In this document: positions 54,037-63,535 of the stretch, piece by piece
Layout: each line of letters starts with the position of its first letter
Numbering within the stretch: position 1 is the stretch's first letter
Assembly: GCF_900130005.1 (NCBI RefSeq)
Contig: NZ_FQXP01000013.1
Coordinates: forward strand, 13,089 to 77,088
DNA: 64,000 nucleotides
DNA from: Clostridium collagenovorans DSM 3089
Lineage (GTDB): Bacteria > Bacillota > Clostridia > Clostridiales > Clostridiaceae
Direction: 5' to 3'
Position numbers and translations under genes: made by a program
The notes under the pieces: model-generated
Seen by the model: the letters and a program-made list of their open reading frames with translations, nothing else
Database searches by the model: none
Told to the model about the DNA's origin: nothing

Positions 54037-54468
54037 CTAACTTACTGATTCAAAAACTTTTTTAATTATTACTGAAGTACCCTCACCTACATTTGAATTT
54101 ACTTTTAGAGAATTAGAAAAACTTTGCATAAACATGAAACCCATTCCAGCATGTTCAAGATCAGCTCTTGAGCTATAAAAAGGAGTCATTGCAAGATCAA
54201 TATCCTCTATTCCCTTACCTTTATCTTCAACCTTTAATATTAACTCTTTTCCCTCTAAATTAGCTTCTAAAACTATTATCCCATCTTCATTATCATCATA
54301 TCCATGTATAATAGCGTTAGTTACCACCTCTGAAATTATGACCTTTACGTCTTCAATTTCATCTAATGTAGGGTCAATGTCAGAAACAAAGGCTGCTACC
54401 GCTACTCTTGCTAAAGATACATTTTGAGATTTGCTTAAAAACTCTAACCTCATACTATTTTTAAACAT
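54037..54468 (-). CDS. spoIIAB: Anti-sigma-F factor and serine kinase SpoIIAB
   Basis: GHKL-fold kinase of 143 residues that binds sigma-F and phosphorylates SpoIIAA. The N box is VIISEVVTNAIIHGYDDN, the G1 box VEDKGKGIEDI, and the lid region ADLEHAGMGFMFM. ATG at 54468 is used, 7 bases after GGGGGG; the GTG upstream lies in that ribosome site. Located between spoIIAA and sigF. Confidence 0.97.
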   Translation of the reverse strand: MFKNSMRLEFLSKSQNVSLARVAVAAFVSDIDPTLDEIEDVKVIISEVVTNAIIHGYDDNEDGIIVLEANLEGKELILKVEDKGKGIEDIDLAMTPFYSSRADLEHAGMGFMFMQSFSNSLKVNSNVGEGTSVIIKKVFESVS

Positions 54469-54482
54469 GGTTAATCCCCCCA

Positions 54483-54818
54483 CTAAATATTCTCCAATGC
54501 TTCTTCGATGTTATCATACAGTTTAATTATTTTATGTATACCTGATAACTCAAATATTTTATCTAGATTACTTTTAACATTAGCTATAGCTAAATTACCG
54601 CCCTTTGAATTTAATCTCTTATACCTTCCTATGATCATTCCAATTCCAGAGCTGTCCATAAAGTTAAGAGCCGAAAAGTCCATAATAAGTTTGCTAATAG
54701 CATCTCTATCCAGTCTATCATCAATCTTAGTTCTTACTTCTTCCACATTATGATGATCAAGTTCACCCTCTATACTTACTATTAAAACATTATTTAATGC
54801 CTTGAACTCTAAATACAT
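54483..54818 (-). CDS. spoIIAA: Anti-anti-sigma factor SpoIIAA
   Basis: STAS-domain protein of 111 residues. The phosphorylatable serine lies in MDSSGIGMIIGRY (residues 54-66). Its dephosphorylated form binds SpoIIAB and frees sigma-F in the forespore. The GGGGGG ribosome site precedes the ATG. It opens the spoIIAA-spoIIAB-sigF operon. Confidence 0.97.
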   Translation of the reverse strand: MYLEFKALNNVLIVSIEGELDHHNVEEVRTKIDDRLDRDAISKLIMDFSALNFMDSSGIGMIIGRYKRLNSKGGNLAIANVKSNLDKIFELSGIHKIIKLYDNIEEALENI

Positions 54819-54856
54819 TATTTTTCCCCCCTAGTAGTATTATTATATCTTTAATA

Positions 54857-54887
54857 ATTCTTTTGTTATTTTATAATTTTTTCCATT
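54857..54887 (-). promoter_or_regulatory. Possible sigma-H-type promoter of spoIIA
   Basis: Minus-strand AATGGAAAA (54879-54887) and AAAGAAT (54857-54863) resemble the sigma-H elements RNAGGAWWW and RNNGAAT with a 15-bp gap, 38 bp before the spoIIAA start. Sigma-H control of spoIIA is established in Bacillus. No Spo0A box was found by eye. Confidence 0.4.
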
Positions 54888-55249
54888 TATTTATATTTTA
54901 TACCAAAAACTATATATTGCAAAGACTTTTTTTGTATTTTTAAGTTTTTTTCTCAATTTTTACCCTTTATTCACTATATATTTAATTTTTATTATAATAT
55001 TTGTTGCAATTTAAGTTTTTTATTGTAATTTTTATTTTATATATACTACTACTAAGTTGAAATTTTATGCGCCTTAAAATTCCTCTCATATTCTATTATA
55101 CATTTTTTAACTAAATATACAAATTAAATATATTTCACATTTAATAATTCCATCTTATTGATAGTAATTTCCTGTACTAATCTATAAATCTATTTATAAA
55201 ATTACTAAAGTGCTAAATATACTCCTTATACCTTTTTTACTGCAAAACA
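54888..55249. other. AT-rich intergenic region upstream of spoIIA
   Basis: About 360 bp between the spoIIA promoter and palindrome C. Nothing else was recognised. Confidence 0.4.
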
Positions 55250-55354
55250 AAAGAGACTGTCTTATGAATAAATCCCTAAAAAGAATGTTATATTTATAAA
55301 TTAATTATAAACTAAACATGTTTTAAGATTTATTCTTACTTCGACAGTCTCTTT
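55250..55354 (-). repeat. Long palindrome C (105 bp), MITE- or terminator-like
   Basis: Perfect 12-bp ends AAAGAGACTGTC (55250-55261) and GACAGTCTCTTT (55343-55354), plus a second perfect 9-bp stem GAATAAATC/GATTTATTC inside. The interior of about 50 bp is AT-rich. It lies 14 bp past the stop of the gene at 55369. Confidence 0.85.
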
Positions 55355-55368
55355 AAAATATACTTATT

Positions 55369-56577
55369 TTAGAATAAACTAACTAATACATACAACCAGT
55401 GTGCTGATATACCAGCTGCAAGTCCACCAAAGGTATGACTTATAATTGCACTACCTGTAAGTTTTCTACAGTTTAAGCTATCCATCATAGCTACATGTGT
55501 ACTTAAGTATCCACTCCAGCACATACCCATAGCTGTAAATATTGCTATTTCATTTCCACCAATTAATCCTTGTTGTAAAAGTTTAGGTACTAAACTTATA
55601 GCTGCACCAACTGCGCCTAAAGATGTAATAGGGAATGCTAATGCTTCTGAACTTTGGAATCCAAATAAAGGCTCTAAAATAAAGCTTATTTTATCTCCAA
55701 GCCAAGGTAATACTCTTACCCCTTCATATGCAGCTCCAGTGTATGTACCTGCATCAGAAGGTCCATTAGTAAGCATTAATACCATTGTACAGATGATTAA
55801 TACTCCTGGCACTATTGCTAGTCCCATATCAACACCTGATTTACCACCCTCTAAAAGAGCTTCTAAGAATCTTCCACCAAAGCTACCGCTTCTAACTTCT
55901 CTATAGTTCATGAAATCAAAACTATTAGAATCATCTTCGTAAGCCATAGCCTCTGTACCATATTCCTTTTTAGTAGCTCTCATCATAAGTCTTACACTTA
56001 TAATACTACCAATAATAGCTCCAATATTACCTATTAATGCTGGTAATATAAAACTTTCCCCTGTAGGTGATTTTTGAGCAATCATGAATGTAGTTAAAAT
56101 TAATCCCATTCCGAAAGCTGTACCTAAGTTAGTTAGTGCTGGTAACTGATATTTTTTAAAGTATCTTAAAAAACCTTTATCTTGAGCTAATGTTATAATA
56201 GCTGGGTTATCTGATAAATAAGTTGTAATCATTCCTAATGCAGCAGCACCTGGAAGATCATATAAAGGTCTCATAAGTGGTGATAATAATCTATTAACAA
56301 TAGAAATAACTCCAAATTCAGATAATAAGGCAGCTATAGCACCTGCTAATACCGCAATACCCATTATAAAGAATACTGTATTAAGTAATAAATCATGAGC
56401 TGTTTCCATTAATGTATTAAACATATTAACTGTGCCCATTTTCATTCCTAAAAATACAAAGAATGCTAAAAACCCAGCGAAGAATAAAAATCCTTCTGTA
56501 CTAATGGATTTTTTAACATTTGGATTCTTTAGCATGTTTTCTTCTTCATTAAGTTGTTTTGTTTTCTCTTTTTTCAT
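55369..56577 (-). CDS. YjiH-type membrane protein with nucleoside-recognition (Gate) domain
   Basis: A 402-residue integral membrane protein with about nine to ten hydrophobic segments after a charged N-terminus. The pattern NTVFFIMGIAVLAGAIAALLSEFGVI, LLSPLMRPLYDLPGAAALGMITTYLSDNPAIITL and GMCWSGYLSTHVAMMDSLNCRKLTGSAIISH fits the Gate/nucleoside-recognition superfamily that also contains SpmA/SpmB and nucleoside transporters. The substrate is unknown. GGGGGAAAAGTT precedes the ATG. It follows fchA by about 40 bp on the same strand and may be co-transcribed. Confidence 0.8.
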   Translation of the reverse strand: MKKEKTKQLNEEENMLKNPNVKKSISTEGFLFFAGFLAFFVFLGMKMGTVNMFNTLMETAHDLLLNTVFFIMGIAVLAGAIAALLSEFGVISIVNRLLSPLMRPLYDLPGAAALGMITTYLSDNPAIITLAQDKGFLRYFKKYQLPALTNLGTAFGMGLILTTFMIAQKSPTGESFILPALIGNIGAIIGSIISVRLMMRATKKEYGTEAMAYEDDSNSFDFMNYREVRSGSFGGRFLEALLEGGKSGVDMGLAIVPGVLIICTMVLMLTNGPSDAGTYTGAAYEGVRVLPWLGDKISFILEPLFGFQSSEALAFPITSLGAVGAAISLVPKLLQQGLIGGNEIAIFTAMGMCWSGYLSTHVAMMDSLNCRKLTGSAIISHTFGGLAAGISAHWLYVLVSLF

Positions 56578-56617
56578 AACTTTTCCCCCAAAAATGTTTT
56601 ACTAGATATATATAATT

Positions 56618-57250
56618 TTAAATACTTTTATAAACGATATTTACTATCTCCTGCTTCTTCTCTTCCCCTTTTTTTAAAATATTACAACAATGCTGTTCTA
56701 TCTTTACAACTTCATCTTTATTATGTATAAATGCAAGATTTACTCTTACGTTCATTATGGATGTTTCTATAGCAGCTTGCAGAGTTATAGCAGCCACTCC
56801 AGCATCTGAAAGAACATTTTTATTACCTAGCCTACATGCAACTAAAATATAATCATAAAATTCCAAGGATTTTTCTGCAAGCACAAGTGGTACCCCCATA
56901 GCATTTTCATATCCCTCTTGTAACTTACTCTCTCTAAAAGACTTTTCCTCTTCAGTATTTTTCGGAAGTTTATACATATGCATTAACTCTGTAAAAGCTT
57001 CCATATCCTTAGTTATTAATTTCATGAATTCTTCTGTGTTTATCTTGCTTGCTGCTAAAGCCTCATCCACTAGTCTTTTTTCTTCACTATTGTAGTTTTC
57101 ATAAATTTTCTTTCCTACAGTAAGATTTAAAACCATAGATGTTAATGCGGAAGATAAAGAAGCACATAATGCACCCACACTACCTCCACCTGGAACAGGT
57201 GATGAAGATGATAATTCATTTATAAATGTATTTAAAGTTTTTTCTTTCAA
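56618..57250 (-). CDS. fchA: Cyclodeaminase/cyclohydrolase-family protein (FchA-type)
   Basis: A 210-residue all-helical protein. The N-terminal LNTFINELSSSSPVPGGGSVGALCASLSSAL is the folate-binding signature of formiminotetrahydrofolate cyclodeaminases and clostridial methenyl-THF cyclohydrolase FchA. AGVAAITLQAAIETS near the end is also conserved. It likely processes formimino- or methenyl-tetrahydrofolate in one-carbon metabolism; which reaction applies cannot be told because no folate or histidine genes are adjacent. The start is TTG, 8-9 bases after GGAGGTAA. Confidence 0.85.
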   Translation of the reverse strand: MKEKTLNTFINELSSSSPVPGGGSVGALCASLSSALTSMVLNLTVGKKIYENYNSEEKRLVDEALAASKINTEEFMKLITKDMEAFTELMHMYKLPKNTEEEKSFRESKLQEGYENAMGVPLVLAEKSLEFYDYILVACRLGNKNVLSDAGVAAITLQAAIETSIMNVRVNLAFIHNKDEVVKIEQHCCNILKKGEEKKQEIVNIVYKSI

Positions 57251-57753
57251 AATTTATTACCTCCAAATTAAAACAAAGTGCTTATTTTAAAATCTACTTT
57301 CAAAACTCTATAATATATTACCACATAATAAAATATATTACCCTATTATCCACAATTTTCTGAAAGACTTTTTTTATTTTTCTGCTACCTTTTGTTAATC
57401 GAACAGTAATCTTATTATCTATTGAAAATTTTCTCTATTTTCCAAAAACTCTTTTTTTAGACGTTTTGTTTTTAAGCCTATAGTAATCTTATATAATTTT
57501 CCTCAAAAATTCAATAAAAAATTACAAAAAGTTTCTTAAAATATAAAAAAATATTTTTATATTTTTCACATATACCATGTTTTTCATAAATTGTATCTAT
57601 TTATTCTATTGTTTTATACATATACAAAATATCATTTATTTGATTTTTTCAAAAATTTAAATTCTTCTATATTTCTTATAGATAACTTCATCTTATAATC
57701 TTTACTTCTTATTTTGTTTATCATACATACTTTCTTTATCATACATAAAAAAA
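57251..57753. other. AT-rich intergenic region
   Basis: About 500 bp between galU and fchA, very T-rich on the plus strand, containing the fchA promoter on the minus strand. No RNA element or gene was recognised. Confidence 0.45.
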
Positions 57754-57846
57754 AGCCTTAGCATAAAGATTCTTAGAAATAATATAAAGTAACTTATTAT
57801 TAAATAACTGTATATTATGCCAAGATTCTCAATGCTATAGACTCTT
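57754..57846 (-). repeat. Long palindrome D (about 90 bp), galU terminator
   Basis: Left arm CCTTAGCATAAAGATTCTTAG (57756-57776) and right arm CCAAGATTCTCAATGCTATAG pair imperfectly (about 15 of 21). A minus-strand T run of eight follows the left arm. The right end reads ATAGACTCTTTTT, similar to the ends of palindromes A-C. It starts about 10 bp past the galU stop. Confidence 0.65.
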
Positions 57847-57854
57847 TTTATATA

Positions 57855-58763
57855 TTATTTTTTACTACTTAATTTGTTATATAAATCCTTAAATTTTGGA
57901 TTATCCTTTACTGTAAGTAAGTAATCCATAAATTCTTCGTTTAAATCCTCATTTTTAAGTGCAAATTCAACAGTTGCTTGAAGGAATCCTAGCTTATCAC
58001 CAACATCATATCTTCTTCCTTCAAAGTTGTATGCATACATTTCTTCTCTATTTATAAGTTCTTTTAACGCATCTGTTAATTGAATCTCATTATTCTTACC
58101 TGGTTTTTGATTACTTAAGATATCAAATATCTCAGGAGTTATTATATATCTACCTAATATTGCAACATTAGAAGGAGCTTCCTCTGGGTTAGGCTTCTCA
58201 ACTAAATCATCAACCTTATATAATCTTTCTCCTATTTGCTCACCCTTAATAATACCATATTTAGATACATTCTCTGGAGCAACTTCTTGAACACCTAATA
58301 CTGAAGCATTGTGTTCCTCATAATAATCCATTAACTGTTTTAAACATGGAACTTCACTATCTACAACATCATCTCCAAGTAATACTGCAAAAGGCTCATT
58401 TCCTACGAAAATTCTAGCACAATTAATAGCATGACCTAATCCTTTAGGTTCCTTTTGTCTTATATAATGAATATCTACCATACTAGAAATATCCTGAACA
58501 ATCTTTAATAATTCAGTTTTTCCAGCCTCTTCAAGCTGAGCTTCTAATTCAAAAGATTTATCAAAGTGATCTTCTATAGATTTTTTATTTCTTCCAGTTA
58601 TAATTAAAATCTGCTCTATTCCAGATTTAACTGCTTCTTCTATAATATATTGTATTGTAGGCTTATCAACTATAGGTAACATTTCCTTTGGTTGAGCTTT
58701 AGTTGCAGGTAAAAACCTAGTTCCTAAACCTGCAGCAGGTATTATTGCCTTCTTAACTTTCAT
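57855..58763 (-). CDS. galU: UTP-glucose-1-phosphate uridylyltransferase
   Basis: Makes UDP-glucose for wall and capsule glycans and galactose use. 302 residues. Nucleotide loop [22 protein letters not shown], then [14 protein letters not shown], the [11 protein letters not shown] block, LLGDDVV for metal binding, and [24 protein letters not shown] precedes the ATG. With pgcA (glucose-1-phosphate supply) and the TPR gene it forms a likely operon, pgcA-TPR-galU. Confidence 0.95.
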   Translation of the reverse strand: MKVKKAIIPAAGLGTRFLPATKAQPKEMLPIVDKPTIQYIIEEAVKSGIEQILIITGRNKKSIEDHFDKSFELEAQLEEAGKTELLKIVQDISSMVDIHYIRQKEPKGLGHAINCARIFVGNEPFAVLLGDDVVDSEVPCLKQLMDYYEEHNASVLGVQEVAPENVSKYGIIKGEQIGERLYKVDDLVEKPNPEEAPSNVAILGRYIITPEIFDILSNQKPGKNNEIQLTDALKELINREEMYAYNFEGRRYDVGDKLGFLQATVEFALKNEDLNEEFMDYLLTVKDNPKFKDLYNKLSSKK

Positions 58764-58815
58764 TTCTATTTCCTCCCAATATAAACCATTAGCTAATTCA
58801 AAATAGATATTAAGC

Positions 58816-59877
58816 TTATTTTATATAGTTTTTAAGTTCGCTCACTATCTCATCCTTTGGATCTAATCTCGTAGCTATTTCCATGTGATTTTTAGCCTCT
58901 TCCATATTTCCTAGATTTAAATAACACATAATTATATTAGTGCATATTTCTACGGACTTAGTAGCTTCAAAGGCCTTTTTAAAATATAAAATAGCTCTCT
59001 CATAATCTTGTAAGCTTGCATAGTTTATTCCATACTCATTAATAACTTCAATCAAACCATCATCTATAGTAAATGCTTCATTCAAATAATATATAGCCTT
59101 TTCAAAATTTTCTAAATTTCTATATGCAACAGCTACATAATAAAAAACTTCTGCACTATCTGTAAAGTACTCAATTAAAGGTAATAAAATTTTAAGTGCT
59201 GCTGTAGGATCTTCATCCACAAGCATTTTACCCTTCTCATATTGATTAATAGAACTTAAGCTTTGTTTAAACTCTATTACTTCACTGGTTTCTTTTCCGC
59301 CTAAACTTATATATAGATTCAGAGAATGTAGTGCCCCTTGAAAGTCCTTCTTATCTCTTAAAATTAAAGATTCATATAAATATGGTGATGAGAATCCTTC
59401 AGTTTTCTTACCCATATCTATAAGACTCAATTCTTCAAACTCAAACATTTCATCTAGAGATCTTAAATTCTCTAAAATCAAATATGCCTTTTCTAAATTC
59501 TCATTTGATTGTTCTATAGTTATTAATCCTTTTAATAATATATAAGCCTCTTCTAATTCATCATCACTAACTAAGTTAGCAATTCTCCCCTTAATGAAAT
59601 AAGTTGACTCCTCTAAGGATTTTAATATATTTTTATACTCATTATTATACCTAAACTCCGAATCCGCACCTAAAACATAGAACATCCCCTCTATTAAATG
59701 CTTTAGAGGAATATTTTTAAAGTCTTCACCTTTTTCTACATTATCCGCCACTTCATTAGCCTTAATAGGTACATATATGCCCTTTTTTAAAATACATTCC
59801 CCTATTTTAGTATCAGCTTTTATTTCTATAAATAAAAGCTTAGATAACTTTTCATTAAAGCGAGATTTTATATCCAT
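58816..59877 (-). CDS. Tetratricopeptide-repeat protein
   Basis: A 353-residue protein. Residues 1-80 form a separate N-terminal part. TPR-type helical pairs fill the rest, clearest at [54 protein letters not shown] and [29 protein letters not shown]. No signal peptide. It is probably an adaptor; the place between pgcA and galU suggests a link to UDP-glucose-dependent processes, which is inference. The pgcA stop is only 11 bp upstream. Confidence 0.85.
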   Translation of the reverse strand: MDIKSRFNEKLSKLLFIEIKADTKIGECILKKGIYVPIKANEVADNVEKGEDFKNIPLKHLIEGMFYVLGADSEFRYNNEYKNILKSLEESTYFIKGRIANLVSDDELEEAYILLKGLITIEQSNENLEKAYLILENLRSLDEMFEFEELSLIDMGKKTEGFSSPYLYESLILRDKKDFQGALHSLNLYISLGGKETSEVIEFKQSLSSINQYEKGKMLVDEDPTAALKILLPLIEYFTDSAEVFYYVAVAYRNLENFEKAIYYLNEAFTIDDGLIEVINEYGINYASLQDYERAILYFKKAFEATKSVEICTNIIMCYLNLGNMEEAKNHMEIATRLDPKDEIVSELKNYIK

Positions 59878-59888
59878 ATAACACCATC

Positions 59889-61616
59889 CTATGCTCTATC
59901 AATTATACTCATAATATTTTCTTTTAATTTTTCACTTTTGTTTAAGCTATCTTCTAAGCCTTTACCAATAACCGAAGTATATATCTTCATTTTTGGCTCA
60001 GTTCCTGATGGTCTAACCACAAACCAAGAGTCATCCTCTAAAACAAATTTAAGCACGTTAGAAGCTGGAAGATCTATTGTTTTCTCTTCGATACTCTTAA
60101 CATTTTTTTCTTTGCTTACTTTATAATCTAACTTTTTAACAATGTCTACTCCATCAATTGAAGAGTTCATTGAATGTCTTAAGAATTCAAGAGTAGCTTT
60201 TATTTGTTCTTGCCCTTCTTTACCCTCTAAACTTATAGATATTAAATTTTCCTTGTAATATCCATATTTTTCATACAAATCTATTAATGCTTCATATAAT
60301 GACTTTCCTTTTGATTTATAATATAAAGCCATCTCACATATTAAAGCTGAAGCAACTACAGCATCCTTATCTTTTACAAAATCTCCTGCTAAGTAACCAT
60401 AGCTTTCTTCAAATCCAAAAATAAAGTTCTTTTCCTTATTTTCTTCATATTCATGTATTCTTTCACCAATATATTTGAAACCTGTTAATAAACTTTCCAC
60501 AGTAGCACCATATTCTTTAGCAATAGTTTCTACCATATCAGTTGTAACTATAGTTTTTATAATAACAGGATTTTCTTTTAGCTTTCCTAATTCACTAAGG
60601 GACATAAGCATATAATGTGTTAATAACACACCTGTTTGGTTTCCACTTAAAACCTTATATTCACCATTATTGTCCTTAACTACAACTCCTATTCTATCAC
60701 AATCAGGATCTGTTCCAAAAATTATATCTGAATCCACTTTTTTACCAAGTTCAATTGCTAATTCAAATACTTTTGGTTCCTCTGGATTTGGATAAGCTGC
60801 AGTAGGGAAGTTTCCATCTGGTAACTCCTGTTCTTTTACTACAAAAGTATTTTCATAGCCTAGTTCATTTAAAACTCTTCTAACAGGCTTATTTCCGCTA
60901 CCATGTATTGGAGTATAAACTATCTTTAAATCTTTTGCTTTATTTTCTACTAGCTCTTTGCGTATAACTAAATCTCTTACTTTATCCACATATATTTTTT
61001 CAATCTCTTCATCTATTATGTTTAATTTACCACTTGCTATAGCTTCTTCATAACTCATATATTTAATTTCTGTAAATATATCTAAACTATCTACTCTCTC
61101 TATAACCTTTTTAGCAGCATCGTCAGTTATCTGCCCACCATATTCATTGTATACTTTATATCCATTATATTGTTTTGGGTTATGAGATGCCGTCATTACG
61201 ATTCCGGCTTTAGATTTTAATTTTTTTACAGCAAAAGATAACATTGGAGTTGGTTTTAATTCACTAAATAAATTAACCTTAATGCCATTAGCACATAAAA
61301 TACATGCTGCTCTTTCTGCAAAGGTTCTTGAATTATTTCTTGAATCATATGCTATACTAACTGATATATCTTCATTTTTATATTTATCATTTAAATAATC
61401 TGCTAATCCTTGAGTAGCTTTTCCAACTGTATAGATGTTCATTCTATTGCTACCAATACCCATAACTCCTCTTAAGCCACCAGTACCGAATTCTAAGTCT
61501 TTATAAAATCTATCTTCTATTTCCTTTTCACTGCTTAAGTTTTTTAATTCAAGCTTTTCATTGTCATCTAGTAACTCTGAACTTAACCAAGTGTCATACT
61601 TATCTATATAACTCAT
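59889..61616 (-). CDS. pgcA: Alpha-phosphoglucomutase/phosphomannomutase
   Basis: Interconverts glucose 6-phosphate and glucose 1-phosphate. 575 residues, as in B. subtilis PgcA. The N-terminal FGTGGLRGVMGIGSNRMN, the phosphoserine loop TASHNPKQYNGYKVY, the metal loop GTDPDCDRIG, the sugar-binding GFEESYGYL and the phosphate-binding RPSGTEPKMKIY are all present in order. It feeds GalU encoded two genes downstream. Confidence 0.96.
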   Translation of the reverse strand: MSYIDKYDTWLSSELLDDNEKLELKNLSSEKEIEDRFYKDLEFGTGGLRGVMGIGSNRMNIYTVGKATQGLADYLNDKYKNEDISVSIAYDSRNNSRTFAERAACILCANGIKVNLFSELKPTPMLSFAVKKLKSKAGIVMTASHNPKQYNGYKVYNEYGGQITDDAAKKVIERVDSLDIFTEIKYMSYEEAIASGKLNIIDEEIEKIYVDKVRDLVIRKELVENKAKDLKIVYTPIHGSGNKPVRRVLNELGYENTFVVKEQELPDGNFPTAAYPNPEEPKVFELAIELGKKVDSDIIFGTDPDCDRIGVVVKDNNGEYKVLSGNQTGVLLTHYMLMSLSELGKLKENPVIIKTIVTTDMVETIAKEYGATVESLLTGFKYIGERIHEYEENKEKNFIFGFEESYGYLAGDFVKDKDAVVASALICEMALYYKSKGKSLYEALIDLYEKYGYYKENLISISLEGKEGQEQIKATLEFLRHSMNSSIDGVDIVKKLDYKVSKEKNVKSIEEKTIDLPASNVLKFVLEDDSWFVVRPSGTEPKMKIYTSVIGKGLEDSLNKSEKLKENIMSIIDRA

Positions 61617-61935
61617 ATCTTACCTCCACAACTTAGTCATACGAAATATATTATACTACATTTTTATTAATTAACCACACATTTATATAATTTTATTTAC
61701 CTCTTTACAATTTCATAAACTTTAAGTAACTATTTCTATGAATTTAGCACCTTTTCTAGCATTAATTAGTATCTTTTTCAAAATTAATTTATATTATTAT
61801 ATCATATGTACTTTTCTTAACATATAAAACAATTGCTTTCAAATATATTTTTACTTATAATATTATTTGCTACATATAATAAGTAATGTTTATGCTATAA
61901 TATTTTAAGATAACTTTTAAGGTAGGTGTTGTGAA
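61617..61935. other. Divergent intergenic region, AT-rich
   Basis: About 320 bp between pgcA and the decarboxylase, holding both promoters. A TATAAT at 61896-61901 is a possible -10 of the decarboxylase. No RNA element was recognised. Confidence 0.45.
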
Positions 61936-63396
61936 TTGTATAAACTTAATCAAAATGAAACTCCTTTGTTTGATGCTCTAAAAGAGTATGTTGACAGAGA
62001 GACTTTACCCTTTCACGTTCCCGGCCATAAAAAAGGTTTAGGTATGGATGAAGAATTTAGATCCTTCATAGGTGACAATGCTTTTAAAATAGATGTAACA
62101 GTTTTTAAACTTGTTGATAGTCTACACCATCCTACTGGACCTATAAAAAAGGCTCAAGAGCTTGCAGCTGATGCTTATGGTGCAGATGCAGCATTTTACT
62201 CTATGCACGGAACATCTGGAGCAATCCAGGCGATGATTATGTCCGTTGTAAGTCAAGGTGATAAACTTATAATACCTAGAAACGTTCATAAATCCATTAC
62301 TGCTGGTATTATTTTAAGTGGTGCTGTACCTGTTTATATGCAGCCAGAGCTTGACAGAACTCTTGGAATTGCTCATGGAGTATCACCTGAAACAGTAAGG
62401 GAAACTCTAGAAGCTAACCCTGATGCAAAGGCTGTATTAATTATTAACCCAACTTATTATGGAGTTGCTACTAACATAGAGGAAATTGTTGAAATAGTTC
62501 ATAGCTATGATATTCCTTTAATTGTTGACGAAGCACATGGTCCTCATTTAAAATTCAATGAAAAGTTACCAATGTCAGCAATGGAAGCTGGTGCTGATAT
62601 TTGTGCTCAAAGTACGCATAAAATAATAGGTGCAATGACTCAAGCTTCTTTACTACAAGTTAGAGGTGAAAGGGTTTCTATACCTAGGGTGAAGCAAATG
62701 CTAAGTTTACTGCAAACTACCTCACCATCTTATGTTTTAATGGCTTCTTTAGATTGTTCTAGAAGACAAATAGCAATTAACGGAACTGAATTACTTGATA
62801 AATCAATAGAGTTAGCTTCTTATGTAAGAACAGAGGTAAATAAAATTCCTGGATTCTATTGTTTTGGTGAAGAAGTTCTTGGTGTTGATGGAGCTTATTC
62901 CTTTGATCCTACTAAAATAACTATTAGTTGTAGAGACTTAGGTATAACTGGATATGATCTTGATATGATTTTATCAAATAAATATCATATCCAAATGGAA
63001 CTTTCTGATTTGTATAACGTATTAGCTGTAGGTTCCTTTGGAGACACTCAAGAAGGAATGGATAAACTTTTAGATGCATTAAGAGAAATAAGTGAAGATT
63101 ACTATGGTGAAGGTAAAAGATTAAGTGATTTCCTTGATATTCCTAAAATACCTAAACAAATCTTACTTCCTCGTGATGCCTTCTATAGTGATAAGGTATC
63201 CGTAAAGATATCTGAAAGTGTAGGAATGACTAGTGGAGAATTCCTTATGGCTTATCCTCCTGGTATTCCAATTCTTTGTCCTGGTGAGATCATAACTCAA
63301 GAAATAGTAGACTATGTTTATGAATTAAAAAGAGTTGGTCTTTATGTTCAAGGAACTGAAGATAGCGAAGTTGAATATATTAAAGTTGTTAAATAA
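61936..63396 (+). CDS. Orn/Lys/Arg decarboxylase (SpeA/YaaO-type)
   Basis: A fold-type I PLP decarboxylase of 486 residues. The short form lacks the N-terminal wing domain of E. coli inducible decarboxylases and matches Gram-positive SpeA. Motifs: LPFHVPGHKKG at the start, SMHGTSGAIQAMIM, VDEAHGPHLKF with the PLP-binding Asp (198), and the PLP lysine K229 in QSTHKIIGAMTQ. The C-terminus has the family domain (ISESVGMTSGEFLMAYPPGIPILCPGE). Arginine decarboxylation for polyamine synthesis is likely, but lysine cannot be excluded and no speE/speB follow. The start is TTG behind AGGTAGGTG. Confidence 0.9.
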   Translation: MYKLNQNETPLFDALKEYVDRETLPFHVPGHKKGLGMDEEFRSFIGDNAFKIDVTVFKLVDSLHHPTGPIKKAQELAADAYGADAAFYSMHGTSGAIQAMIMSVVSQGDKLIIPRNVHKSITAGIILSGAVPVYMQPELDRTLGIAHGVSPETVRETLEANPDAKAVLIINPTYYGVATNIEEIVEIVHSYDIPLIVDEAHGPHLKFNEKLPMSAMEAGADICAQSTHKIIGAMTQASLLQVRGERVSIPRVKQMLSLLQTTSPSYVLMASLDCSRRQIAINGTELLDKSIELASYVRTEVNKIPGFYCFGEEVLGVDGAYSFDPTKITISCRDLGITGYDLDMILSNKYHIQMELSDLYNVLAVGSFGDTQEGMDKLLDALREISEDYYGEGKRLSDFLDIPKIPKQILLPRDAFYSDKVSVKISESVGMTSGEFLMAYPPGIPILCPGEIITQEIVDYVYELKRVGLYVQGTEDSEVEYIKVVK

Positions 63397-63425
63397 CTAC
63401 ATAATATAAATTATAATAAATAAAG

Positions 63426-63463
63426 AGGATGTACAACTAAAGCTTTAGTTGTACATCCTTTTT
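63426..63463 (+). terminator. Terminator after the decarboxylase
   Basis: Perfect 15-bp arms AGGATGTACAACTAA/TTAGTTGTACATCCT with a 3- to 4-base loop and T run. Confidence 0.93.
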
Positions 63464-63535
63464 ATTTGTAAACAAATTTTGGAAATTATATTTTCTTTTA
63501 CTATCTTTTAATTAATTAACGTAACTTTTTTAAGT

